A DNA stretch of 64,000 nucleotides from Quillaja saponaria (taxonomy: Eukaryota; Streptophyta; Magnoliopsida; Fabales; Quillajaceae), in the NCBI GenBank assembly GCA_029379385.1, contig CM055612.1:1488001-1552000 (forward strand), in the 5' to 3' direction. Below are positions 47,765 through 59,640 of this stretch, in pieces. The notes under the pieces are model-generated. The model did no database searches. It had not been told where the DNA came from and saw nothing but the letters and a program-made list of their open reading frames with translations. The position numbers were made by a program, and so were the translations under genes. Each line of letters begins with the position of its first letter. The first letter of the stretch is position 1.

Positions 47765-49806
47765 ATGGAAGTCCACTTGTACCTCTACGCCTCAAAGGAA
47801 AATCTGCTACGCTATTTTTGTCTGTTTCCCAGAGTAAAGTCAGATTGCTATGGTCCGGGGAATACACCAGTTTATCTGAATGTGTATGATTTGACGCCCA
47901 TGAATGGCTACCTATATTGGGCAGGCTTTGGAATCTTTCACTCTGGTGTGGAAGGTACTTCCATTGTACCCCTCTCTCTCTTGAAAATGAATCATTCTAA
48001 AATTACTGCAAATTGATGGTTGTCTGTCTTGATCTGGTTTGTGCTAGCTAATTCTTTTCAAATTATTATGTCATACTTTGTGAGTTCAAATCGTATGAAG
48101 AATTAGTCTCCACGGGACCTATAATCTGAAAAATATCTATATTCCTCAGTTGGGTGGAGGCCACCTCTTTTGGTGAGTGCCAGATGCTTAAGGCTTGCTG
48201 AAAGTGATACTAGCACTAATGCTCTCCACTTAGTACAGTACCTGGAAACTTGATCATCCCAGTTTTGACATTTAAGATTGTTCAACTTGTCTGGAAACTA
48301 TATCTTTGCATAAAATCTTGTAATATTTTACTTTGTAAATCAAAATAGATTTGTATGATGTCAGTGGTGCTAGTGTGCTGATTATCTTATTAACTTGAAA
48401 ACAGCTTGGAAAGCTACCATGTGAGAGAGAAACTGGGAAATGCAGTTTCCATCCATAGCACTAAGACTCCTTTTTCAAGTTTTTGTGGCATATATCTATA
48501 TTTATGTATGTAATGTTATGTTATATATTCTATTGAGTTTGTTTTCGTACAAGAAATCTTGTTGCATTCTTGTTAAAATCAATTGCAAGAGCAGTTCTGG
48601 ACATGGAAAAGTCCATAACTTTTGAGAGAAGGATTCTTTCACTCCTCTTATAACTTGCTAATTTTAACAGTACTTGATTATGATCTGCCTAAAACTAGTC
48701 GTGCATAAAATCCAACTCATCAGAAACAACAGAACATAATTTCTTTGCTCTATTTATGCAAAGAAAGATAAACCGAGAATCCATTTGCTAAATATGGTGA
48801 GGTGTGCCTGTTGCTGTAGCAAGTTGCTGATTCAGTACCTCATTGACTCTCTAAATTGTTTTTACATAGCTATTGGTTGTGAATTTGATCTTTTTTCATT
48901 TTCTGACAAACCTTACCTGTGCCAACAGTTCATGGTGTAGAATATGCATTTGGAGCTCATGACTACCCCTCAAGTGGTGTTTTTGAGGTTGAACCTAGGC
49001 AATGCCCAGGCTTCAAGTTCAGAAAGTCAATATTCATTGGAACCACATCTTTGGATGCTGTTCAGGTTAGGGAGTTCATGGAGAGCTACTCAGCAAGCTA
49101 CAATGGTGATACGTATCACTTGATTGTCAAGAACTGCAACCACTTTTGCAAGGACATTTGTCACAAGCTGACAGGGAAACGGATTCCGAAATGGGTGAAC
49201 CGTCTGGCTAAAATAGGTAGTTCTTCTGCATCTCGCTAGTAACACGTTGAGGGTGGTTGACTCTTCAAATTAACTAAGCAAGGTTTACTGCAGAATTTAG
49301 ATTTTATGCATAGTGAACCAACACACTTGCTTTTACAAAAAGAATCCCCGTTTTTATTCATACCCTATCAGATGTTTCTGTATTCAGTTAGGAAGAACAT
49401 TTTATTCATTGATAATCATATCATCTGCATGATAATTTACTTTGTAGAGACCAGTTTGATAGTCTTTTGTTTAGTTAAATTATAAATGCGTCCATCAAGA
49501 TCATCAGTATATTATATTAGACTCGTACATATAACTAATATAATCTTTGTAAACCTTGGAGGTTCAATTTGCAATTGCATTCTTCCTGAAGCTCTCAAAA
49601 TTTCTGCTGTGGGCCATGATCCTAATTGTCAACCATATGATAGCGAGAAGAGGAGGCTGCGAAGTTGCTTCAGTTATCTTTCCTCAATCTCAATGCGGCA
49701 AAAGCAGTTGTCAACATCTTCACTGTTTCTACTGTCTCCATTAAAACGCTGCTTATCATCATGGGAATTGAGGAAGTCTATGAAAGCTTCCTTGAAAGAA
49801 AGGTGA
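47765..49806 (+). CDS. PPPDE/DeSI-like isopeptidase, disturbed N-terminal exon
   Basis: Exons 47765-47954, 48929-49216 and 49562-49806 give 240 residues in consistent phase. The PPPDE fold is complete: PVYLNVYDLTPMNGYLYWAG, the catalytic His in GIFHSGVE, VEYAFGAHDYPSSGVFEVEP and the catalytic Cys in IVKNCNHFCKDICH. The C-terminal tail SICNCILPEALKISAVGHDP is plant-typical. Members are thiol isopeptidases removing SUMO or ubiquitin; this plant group is uncharacterised. The oddity is exon 1. Family-like N-terminal pieces occur in three frames: MKFGSQ from ATG 47742, VPLRLKGKSAT, then CLFPRVKS. Starting at 47742 hits a stop, so the only ATG continuous with the catalytic core is 47765, with a non-family start MEVHLYLY. 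Two one-base changes, real or sequence error, would explain this. Confidence 0.82.
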
Positions 49807-50979
49807 CAAACTGCTACAAGGGCATAGAAAATGCGGCTTGTTCTTTCCCGCCCAGAACTGTGGCCAATCTTAGGATGCTTTTCTAAGGAAATTTGTTAAG
49901 TATTGATGTGAGACCATTTGTAATATTTTCATTTTTTCCACCCCTTTTGGAAGCTTATTGGGGGGTGTTGATTTTTGTCATCGTTGTAGCACAAGTCTGC
50001 TAAGAAGATGCTAACCAATCCTTCCAGCCAGAGACGAAATTGATGACACTAAGTTTCAGTAACTGTCAGTCAACTTAGAATCATTTTACTACAGAATTAT
50101 GGAGAATTTGATGATTTCGATCATGCCATTGGTGAAGAAATTATTGTTTTTGAGTTCTTAGATTATTGCCTCCTTAGTAATCAAGTCTAATTTATGCTAT
50201 CTGAAAATTTTAAATTTCTGGACGTCTAAAACGTTTCTATTTGCTTAATATGTTTCAAGTTTATCAGTTAGCAAATGAAACTTCTTGAGTCAATGGATAG
50301 TCCCAGGTTTCTAAATGGTAACGTAGATGTGATTGCGCTATTTACATTCCGAAGCCACTAACAATTAAATACATGTTTCACCAAAAAGCTTAGTGTTCGT
50401 AGCAATTCACCAAAAGAAAAACAAAAACAGTACTGACATTTTTGTGGAACATATCTTCCTGAATTCTACAATTGACAAAAATATCAATATCTGTAGGCCA
50501 GCTTTGAAAATCTGCTTAAGCTCCAACACAGTAATCCAAACCCAGATAACACTTGTTCTTCACGAGTTTTCTATATTTTCTTATTTTCTTTTTCTTTTCC
50601 TGATAACTAATACAATCTAATATACAGATGACAAATCTGAATTAGCCTTTTCCTGATAAATAATACAATCTAATATACAGATGACGAATCCAAATTAGCA
50701 TTGTCAAAACAAACCTGCAGAAAGATAAAAGAGATGATTCAGATTTTTAAGTTACATGGCCCTCTCTAAGAGAGTTTGAGATCATTTAACATACAAGGAA
50801 TGGCAAAAACCCATGTAGCTCTTGGATTGATTGATTTTACAAGTGTCCCATCAGCAACATACAGATGTTTATGAGAACATATGTTTAATGAACACCACTC
50901 GCCTATGACCAAACACCAATTGAAACTATGAAATTCAACTGGTACTAGATATCATTTGAGAGCGAAGGCCATGAAAATA
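49807..50979. other. Convergent spacer between DeSI-like (+) and LPEAT1 (-) genes
   Basis: It holds the 3' regions of both genes. A 52-bp unit is tandemly repeated at 50595-50646 and 50648-50699. No further gene seen. Confidence 0.5.
50595..50699 (-). repeat. 52-bp tandem duplication downstream of LPEAT1
   Basis: TTTTCCTGATAA-TAATACAATCTAATATACAGATGAC-AATC appears twice, 53 bp apart, with about four differences. It lies about 280-390 bp beyond the LPEAT1 stop, possibly in its 3' UTR. Confidence 0.85.
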
Positions 50980-53900
50980 TCAATCATCTTTCTGATGCAA
51001 AACACTAGGCAGGTTTTTATTACCATTGAGAGCTGCATGATATATTCGCTTCTCTGCCAGCCCAATATCTGAAAGGATCAAATTACCCTACAAGCAAAGC
51101 AGAAGTAACAAATGACCCCAAGTTAATATCAATATCAAGTTAGGGCCTTAACATTGCTTTAAACATTATGTATCATAAATGTTGTCCCTTTTTATGACAT
51201 AATGGATTTTCCTTCAACAGATGGGAGCAAACTTAAGATGTGCCTTAGGCCCAGTACTTGTCTCAAAAACAATGACATGACAGAAGCTATGACAAATATC
51301 TGATAACCAATCCAAGTAACTTCTAATCCCATCTTAATTAGAGATCTTCTAATGTAATGACTGAACCAGGAGTGAACTGAAGATTGAAACCAGCCAAAGA
51401 AAAAAATCCCTATGCCAAACTACTTCAATTGACATTAGAAGAAACATAATAGACCCACCTACCACCCAAAAAAAAAATGCAGTGTCATTCTGAAAAGAAC
51501 TTTAGAAGTAATGTGATTAATTTCAAAACTCATCATATCATGTATTGGAGGAAGTATATACCTCACTAGCCATCAACCTTCTAACATTATTAGCATAAAA
51601 CTTGGGATCATCCCTTTCTTGCTGTGAGGGGTAGTAAACAGGTAACCGTGTTACCTCTATATGATTTACAAATTGGCACAGAAGAAAAATCACATGGCGC
51701 ACCTGCAAATATAGATATAAATAATTTCAACTAAGAATAAAATCCAAAGTTGATGATAATAATGGCTAATATTCTAAACATTAACTGTTCATAAACACAT
51801 TAAGAGTACAGAAAAATTGGCAGGTATAGAGTTAATAATATGCTAATACATTAGACAAAACATTTCAATTGCAACCCAGAAGGATATATATTGTAATAGG
51901 CGGTTCTCAAGATTCTTCACTCAATGAAGTACTCAAGCCTGAATGACTCTAAAATTTCTCAACCCAGTAGAAAGCAGGTGATCTTGTGAGCTGACACTTA
52001 ATCCACACCAATAACATAGAATTTCTGGTTCTCACACAGCCAGCCAGCCAGGTGGCCATAAAAAACTCAGCTCAGGTTATAAATAAAAAGCAAAAGTCTG
52101 GACGCCTAGCAACTTGTGAACATCCCATCAGACTTCTGTTACAGCAGGGTCAAACAGATAATAATACTTAGTTATCTTCCAAATCAAGTGTTGCAATAGA
52201 CCTTACCCCAGATATAGAATCCCAGGCAGGACTGAATCTCTGGTAAGGATACCTCAGGATGACAGGAAGTACTGGCGTTTTTGCCAGAAAGGCACCGGTC
52301 TTGAATGGAAGGAGAAAGTCTCCATTTGTAGTTGTGCCTTCTGTAAAATACCCAATGTTATTAAACTGTAAACAATGACATGAACAACCATATCCATGGA
52401 ACATGAAATGTTCTAGAATGCCTATATGGATTACAAACTAATTGGAACTTCACCGAATTAAAAAAAAAAAATTATACTGAGCATTGTACCAAAAAAAATA
52501 ATAATAATAATAAATAAATAAATTATACTGAGCAGAGACTAATCTAGGGTCATTATATGACATATTTATACTGAAAAAAGACTAATCTGCAATCATAATA
52601 TGATGTACAAGAGCTATACGCTCAAATGCTACACATACTAGCAACACATAAAGGCAACTGCAAAACAGAAACAGAACTTATCAATTAAATAGTTCAACGA
52701 TAACCTGGAAATAGCATCATTATTGGAGCGGACTTATTTTGATGAGCATCTCGAATTCTTTCAGTTACAACACCTACAAGCAACAAACTAAGAAGAATCA
52801 CATATTTTTCATTTTATTCACCCAAAGAAAAGAGACAAAGCAACATTACAGAAAGTGCTCAAATTAAATATTTGAATGATAACCTAGAAGGATAAAGAGG
52901 AACAATATATATGTTGTGTTTGTCTTGTATCAAGTTGGGCCAAAGTTTCGTGTTGCGACTCCTTAGATAATTAGGACCCAATAGCAAGTTTTAGTTCACA
53001 AAGCGGAAGAATGGGCCGAGAGGAAAAATTTTAGGGTTCAGGGGATTGCCCTTGAGGTAAATTTTTTAGGGTTTGCTTTGCTTGTAGCCTATACAAAGGC
53101 AGTTAGCTTTAGGGTTTGATATGTTTTTCATAGTTTTCGAGTCAAACACTTGTAATTTTTTTCCAAAAACACAATAGTGAATTTTGATCTCTCCAATGAG
53201 GACATAGGCTAGATTGAGATGAATTTCGATACACTTGTGTTCTTTCTTTGCTTGTTTTTGTTCAATTTTAGATTTCATCCTACTCTCGCTTATATTTTAA
53301 CAATATATACTCTTAAGTGCAGCATAGTGAAATAAATGTATATAAATCAAAACCAATTGGTAGATAATGACTAAATACACCTCCCAAAAGAGTACTTTTC
53401 AAAAAAAAATTTATCTGCATCGCAACTACTAGAGAATAATCAAAAGATAGAGACTATATTGGTTTCCTCCTGTTTCCATCCTCTTGTCTACCCAGTCACT
53501 TTCAATATAAATATCTAAACTCAAATTGCAATGAAACTCTCTCTAGTCTCCACAAATGTTTAAGCCATAATTGCTAAGAGACTCATTCTACTAGTAATTA
53601 TAAATAAGGATCGGGAAAAGTCATTCTTACATCAATTTTAACTTCAGTTATTATGTTTATCCATTCCCATTTATTCAACATCAATATGTCAGTTCTTATA
53701 GCTGTGATTGTGCATCAATGCAATCACATATCTAGTACAAAATTCTTCTTTATTTATTAATCTTTGATGCAATTACATATTCCTTTTTCTTTTTGTTTTT
53801 CCTCTCTAAGAAAGAAATCCAACATGCATGGAACATAGCACTATCAATTCAGGAAATGACAAACCACCTGCAACTACAATATTGCTAATAAAATCATAAG

Positions 53901-56550
53901 GGGGGCCTGGGCAAGAGGGAAAGTAGAAGATGAATTGAGAACTTAATTTAACCTGCACATATTTTCAGAATAGTTGCAAAGGACACACCCACAAAAGAAA
54001 TCACATACCTGAAACACCCTTGAAATCTGATGACTTTGATTCGCGCTGAACATATACACAACCGAGGCACTTGCTGTCAATAGGATGGCACAATAAACGT
54101 AAGCTCTTACTTGTTTGAATTTTTTCTACTGATCCAAAAGTTTATTACATATTATTAAGCTTATGTTTGGGAGTTTTAAGGGGCGTATAGGTTACCCGTA
54201 ACCATTTCCATTGTTTGGGTATTTTAAATAAAGGGAGGGGAGGATATGATATTACATATATACTCTTAATTGGAGAGGGCAAAATCAAGGGCTTGTTTTT
54301 TTTTTTTTGGAAGTCTATACAAATAATAAGTGCTCTCCTCCACTCCCCTCCTCTCTCACCTAAATTGGAGGGGAAAAACAGCCAAAACTCTTTGAGGGGA
54401 GGAGAGGAGATTGTACCCCTTCCCCTCCTCCCAAAAGAAGCATAAAGGACAAAGGTAGGATAGTTTCCCATCTCATAAACTATATGTACTTTATGAGGAA
54501 AGTTTGGAGAATCATAGAAATCTAAAGAAGGAAATTAAAAAATAAAAAAACAGAATTTTGCAGTCATTCATAGAGAAAAAGAAGACGACATTGACAAACC
54601 TGATGAGACCAACTAGAGGAAGTTTAGCCACTGATCTCTTCAGCAATCAAACCCGAGATCCAAAAAAAAAAGAGAGAGAGAGAGAGATTCAAACAGATAG
54701 ATGTCATTAACAACATTAAGGTGAATAACTAAAACAATGCAAGACAAATGCAAATTTTTTATAAGCAATAAAGTGACTAACCTTTGCAACAAAGCTTGGA
54801 AAGGAGGAAGACATGTGATACAAGATATCCAAATGTGATACGTGGTTAGATACTATCACCCCAGGTTTTTCAGGCTCTTTTGTCTTATTTTTTACCTCCT
54901 CCTCAAATTTCAAATAGGAAAACGAAATTAGAAGAGCAAAACAAATACCAGTAAATAAAAACATTATTTGAGAAGATATATCATCATAGATTGTGATCAC
55001 ACTTTTCTTATTTTGGGGGGAGGGGTGCTTAGGAATGTTTAGCAGTAGCAGTAGCAGAACAGTAGGAAAACATGTAGCAAAGGATCCAGTAAATACACGG
55101 AATATAAAAAATCTTCATCTCATTGGGGATTATTAAGATGGACAGAAAAATAAAAAATGGAATTCATTTGTCCAAAACATCTCGGAATGTGCACCATTCA
55201 CAAGTGTAAGTGATATAGTAGGTTTAGTTTGTTTGTTTTTTTAGGTTGATAAATGAACCGGCAAGTACTGCGACTTGAAGAGAACAAGGTAAAAAATGTC
55301 AAACTCCATAAATGTAGAAGCCAATTACGACCATTTCAAAGAATACTTTTGGAACCAATGGTAATACATTCACCAGTGACATATTTCGGCAAGCCCATCT
55401 GAGAAGATGCAATAGCAGAAATTACATACAACTTAGAAATAGTAGATATTTCTCAATGCCTGTATAAAAAAGTGCAACCTAGCAGAAGCCACAGTAAGAT
55501 AACATCTTGAACATGGACTTCTGAAAATCAGTGAGGGGCTCCCAATTGATTGCTCGGAGAGGATAGTGGAAGTCAAAGTGTCTCAAAAAATGGCAGCAAG
55601 CATGGTAGGAATTTATGCATATAATCTTGTTCATGAAACTCCCTCAACCATGTGGGTATATTTACTTATCTGATTTATCCATTTCCAACATTAACTACTT
55701 AATCTCTATAACGCTCCAATACTAGTTTATATGTGTCTAAGTACGTTGATAACTATTCCTAACAAGCATCACTTGCTATGGTAGCTTTGATCTTCTTTGA
55801 CAGATTTATTAGATCAAGAAATCATGTTATTATCACCAAAATAAGTAAGCTAACACAGTAGCACTACGTAATTTATCACATATTTGGATTTTGGTTAGAG
55901 AAAACCAAAAGTTATCCTAAAATATAAATGTACTCAGAGAGTAATATAGTAGCAAATAAGCAAATTGCCTTATACCATCAGATGCTAAATTACCTCATAT
56001 AACAGCAAGTAAGGAAATAAATTGAATCAAGTACCTCGGTACCAGACTTGTCATCAGTATTAGAATTTCGATATGTCTCGCTTATCCAATAAAACCCTAG
56101 AACGAAAAGCAAGGCCCTGGAGAGAGCCCTCCCACATCGAACAATCACGGCCCTCCTCCACCCACCCATATGGGCGTAATCCTCCTGATCTTCTTCTCGA
56201 TTGGGAGCAGAGAACAGAGTACAGATCCTACAAATCAAGTAATATAATATCAAAATGGTCAAGGCCGCTGCCACACGTATCGGCACCAGTGTGACCAATG
56301 ACAAACCGAGCAGAACCTTCTCCTTAATTGGCAACTCACCGCGTCCCATGGTTCCGTAAACATCGCTTCGAACATACGCAGCGTATTTCTTTTCAAGTTC
56401 TTGGATACTCTCCGAGGAAATAGGGGTCGTGGAGTCGGATTTGAGGAGAGGAAGGTTGTCATTGGTAGAAGCTTCCTCATGGATGATTTCTGCTGCTGCC
56501 GGTTTGGATTGGGGTGGTTTGGAGTTAAGGTCTTTGAGTTCAGATTCCAT
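50980..56550 (-). CDS. LPEAT1: Lysophospholipid acyltransferase LPEAT1
   Basis: Eight exons on the minus strand, 56550-56035, 54901-54782, 54637-54600, 54073-54009, 52773-52705, 52340-52207, 51702-51562 and 51087-50980, join in frame to 396 residues (Arabidopsis LPEAT1 has about the same length). The start MESELKDLNSKPPQSKP matches the family; an ATG five codons upstream (56565) is not favoured. Two hydrophobic stretches (LILYYLICRI; ALLFVLGFYWI) anchor it in the ER. Acyltransferase motif I is NHVSHLD (the HX4D catalytic pair), followed by KLPLVGLI, CLGCVYVQRES and FPEGTTTNGDFLLPFKTGAF. The enzyme transfers acyl groups to lysophosphatidylethanolamine, and to some extent other lysophospholipids, in phospholipid remodelling. 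Exons 3 (38 nt) and 4 (65 nt) are tiny. Intron 1 is over 1.1 kb. Model is complete. Confidence 0.93.
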
Positions 56551-57429
56551 GGTCGGAAACGTCATAAATATTTCGGATTTTGAGTTTCGGGGAAGTAATC
56601 CATATCGGCGAGGTGTTTGGTGAAGCAGAAAGCAAAAGAAAATTTCGAGGATGATTTATTACGTAGATCTGCTGAAATGGTTTGGTTGGAGCTCGTGAGC
56701 CTGAAATTTGGTCATGCAGGGGTGACCTGGTACGGAGGATAGAAAGACAAAGTATTAAATTAAATATCCTCTAATAATTAAAAAATACAAATGAAGTTTC
56801 ACTTTAATTTAATTGGATTAGATGTTTAAACGATTACTTGAAGTAATTCGTCTAATATAGATACTAATCTATTCATCGGAAATTTAAGTAAATTTACGCT
56901 AATAAATTTGTCCATAACTTATCATTATCAATATGTAACAAAATGTAATGTTTCGAAATAGGCTTAGTAATATTTTTAAAATAGTATTTATGTTTTGAAA
57001 AAATATAATTTAATTTTTTATTTTAGTAGAAAAAAATTTAAAAGTAAGTGTTGCTATTTTGAGCTTTTAATATGTATAAAAATATCTTAATGAGATATTT
57101 TTCAAATTGACTTTTGTTTTGAAAAATTTTAAAAATTAATATAACATTAATTTTTAATAAAATTTATATTTACTAATTAATATAATATATTAATTATTAC
57201 TCTTTTTATTATTAATATTTATTATAGTCAATATAAATCTGTAAAACTTTAACAAACATTAATTTGTGATTTTTACAATAATTTTTGTATTATTTTATTA
57301 AATATTATTATTGTCATTTTAAAAAAATAATACTACAAGAGCCGTGAGCATAACATCTCTTTAAAAAAAATAGTATTACTTCTAATTATATAACAAAAAA
57401 TATAAATGGATTTGTGGTTATGATTTGTA
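56551..57429. other. LPEAT1 upstream region and AT-rich spacer
   Basis: The first 200 bp are probably LPEAT1 leader and promoter. From about 56750 the sequence is AT-rich with no gene. Confidence 0.4.
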
Positions 57430-57812
57430 AGCGTACGGTGGGGTGGTGTACCTCGTTTCAAGCTGAGCTCTAGGCTTTTTACCTCGTTTTGAAGCTAGCT
57501 TGGTCGAAGGCAGGTCTTCGGGAGTTGAGGAAGCTCAACGCCAATAGAGCTCCTGTTTGTGAAATTCACAAACTGGTAAGATGAAGATGGGAGGGTTGGC
57601 TTCTTCATATCTAGAGCGAAGCTAATCAGTGTGATGACAGGCTTCCCAACATGGTATTGGATGATGATCTCAAAGATATGGTGTGGATTGACTCTCCTGC
57701 TATTTTGAATCCTTTCTTACTTTCTGATAATATGGGTGTCTGTTGGGACCGTATTATTAATGTGTCCTGTGTTTAATTTTATGTAATTTTCTTTTCTACT
57801 AAAAAAAAAAAT
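57430..57812 (+). mobile_element. 3' end fragment of a LINE-type (non-LTR) retrotransposon
   Basis: A decayed reading frame gives NRAPVCEIHKL, then HI, a stop, SEANQCDDRLPNMVLDDDLK and VCWDRIINVSCV before a TAA near 57775. The H-I-x-R/S-E-A-N-x-x-A/D-D-R-L pattern is the C-terminal RNase H signature seen in plant LINEs. A poly(A) run follows at about 57800. Frame breaks and the missing 5' part (reverse transcriptase, endonuclease) show a dead, 5'-truncated copy. The left boundary is approximate. Confidence 0.65.
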
Positions 57813-58804
57813 TATTATTATCTCCCTTTCCTTAATGAAAATGGAGGGTTTTATTCTATACAATTCTATGCAAAAGAGTTGATAAGTAATTAAGTATAAT
57901 CCTTAAAACAATAAAGTAGAATTATAACATACACAAACGTGAATGAAAAATATTAATGTCCGTGACAAAAAAAAATCACAATACACATATTAAAATTAAT
58001 TAAACCTAAATAATATTTTAGAAATTTAATATTAACAACACATTTAATGCTCCTCATTATTATCATCTCTCTCCTTCCTCTCTCTCTCTAGTGTATCAAA
58101 ATAAAAGATTGATTATTTTAGTTTATCTCAGCAAATCCTATCTTCTAATTTATTTATTTTCCAACCTAATTACTTGATACACGAAAAACTTTAAGTCTTA
58201 CTTGCTTCATTTTGCATAGCATATAAGTACTAAAAATTTTGTTCCTAAAAAATTTGTTGGACTTTGAGTTTTGAACTTTTTATCTAGAGTAAAAATAAAT
58301 TGTAAAAAATGCAATTAATTACAAGAGAAAAAGAAAAAAAATAATTTATATGCGTAAGAATAATATCATTATCAAGGACACCAAACAGTGTCAAAGAGAA
58401 AATTCATTTGGACAACCTACTCTTTAACCCAACAACAAGATTAAAAAAATTTCGGGACTCTAGAGCTAAACTCGAAATTAGGATTTGACTCATAAAGTGC
58501 TTGAACACCTTTCACGTCATCAATCTTCAAGTCAAGCTTATTAGACCTAGGAGTCAAGCTCCAATACTAAAATAATGGATTCTTGTTTTGAAGAAGGCAT
58601 TGCTTAGTTACCTATACATAGCAGTTTGAGAGAGAGAGAGAGAGGGGAAATGAGAGAGATACTGATGGGTCTTTTGCGATTTGAAGAAAAAAAAAAAAAA
58701 AAAAAGATAATAATGAGGCAGGATATATTTACCCAGTATTAAATATATTGTTAATATTGAATTTGTAAAATATTTTTTAGAATTAATTAGTTTTAGGATT
58801 TATC
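57813..58804. other. AT-rich spacer with simple repeats
   Basis: No gene seen. It contains a GA microsatellite (about 58628-58642) and an A-run near 58686-58705. Confidence 0.45.
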
Positions 58805-59640
58805 TCACGACCACCTCTCAATCTCTTTTCTTCCTCGCCTCAACCACCATCTTCACTGCCACGCCTAAACCATCATCTGCTAGCATAGTTGCATTCATCC
58901 TTTGCTCAGCATAAAGTGGCCACGTAATCATCGGCACGCCGTGAGTTATGCTTTCCAATGTCGAATTCCACCCTCAGTGAGATACAAATGCACCAGTTCT
59001 GGATCGTTAAAGTCCCCACATGTTGAAAAACGTGGCGGTAGCTGACACGTCTGATGGGGTGTGTACAACCCACACAAACGGTTGTTTGCTTAATTCCCGA
59101 CTCCACTCTAACTCCGTCAACTGTTCCACCGCAATAGTACCTCCGCTACGAGTGCAATGAATAAGACAAAGTCCGATGATTGTTTATCGAGCCACGTCAA
59201 ACACTGGACTCCCGTTTCATTCAACGGATCCGTCTCTTTAATAAGCGGTCCCACTACAAAAATCGGCAGAGTTCGTATTTCATGATAAAACGGATCCTCC
59301 CTAGTTGCACGAATCGAGACCGGTTCCAAATCGTCCCACGTGTTCAGGAGAATTACTTCCGCAATGTTGATGCGGCTAAGTTGATATAAATACCATTGGT
59401 TTTCCGATATAGATTAGAATTGATTTTAAGCATCGGAGGCTTTCTCTTATGTTGAGAGATACATGGGCAAGCACCTGAGTTTGGTCAGTGACGATGCCGG
59501 ATAAGTCAACTTGTGGAAGGTCGATGACATAGAGGTCAAGAGGGAGGCTGGGTGAGTGAACGAGCTGGTTTTGGGCCTCAGAAGCTTCGGTGGTGATATT
59601 GAGGAAACTGACTTTGAATCCATGATGGGTGATAAGTATT
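58805..59640 (-). pseudogene. UDP-glycosyltransferase (UGT72-like) pseudogene
   Basis: Reading from 59640 down the minus strand: HHGFKVSFLNITTEASEAQ, DLPQVDLSGIVTDQTQVLA and SLNIRESLRCLKS (N-terminal acceptor domain). After a gap come EPVSIRATREDPFYHEIRT, VVGPLIKETDPLNETG and QCLTWLDKQSSD. Then QPFVWVVHTPSDVS and finally [20 protein letters not shown] and [20 protein letters not shown]. The first residues of the protein, the segment before the EPVSIR part, and most of the PSPG donor-binding box (WAPQ...HP...GFLSHCG) are missing or scrambled, with frame changes and stops. UGT72 enzymes glucosylate phenolics such as monolignols; this copy cannot be active. Confidence 0.85.

Noticed and set aside
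54215..54471. Overlapping frames on both strands within LPEAT1 intron 2-4 region
   Set aside because: G/A-rich intron sequence with no family resemblance; real exons lie on either side.
56120..56145. CCTCCCACATCGAA looks like a second plant snRNA USE
   Set aside because: It lies inside the first coding exon of LPEAT1 and has no TATA at the right distance; coincidence.
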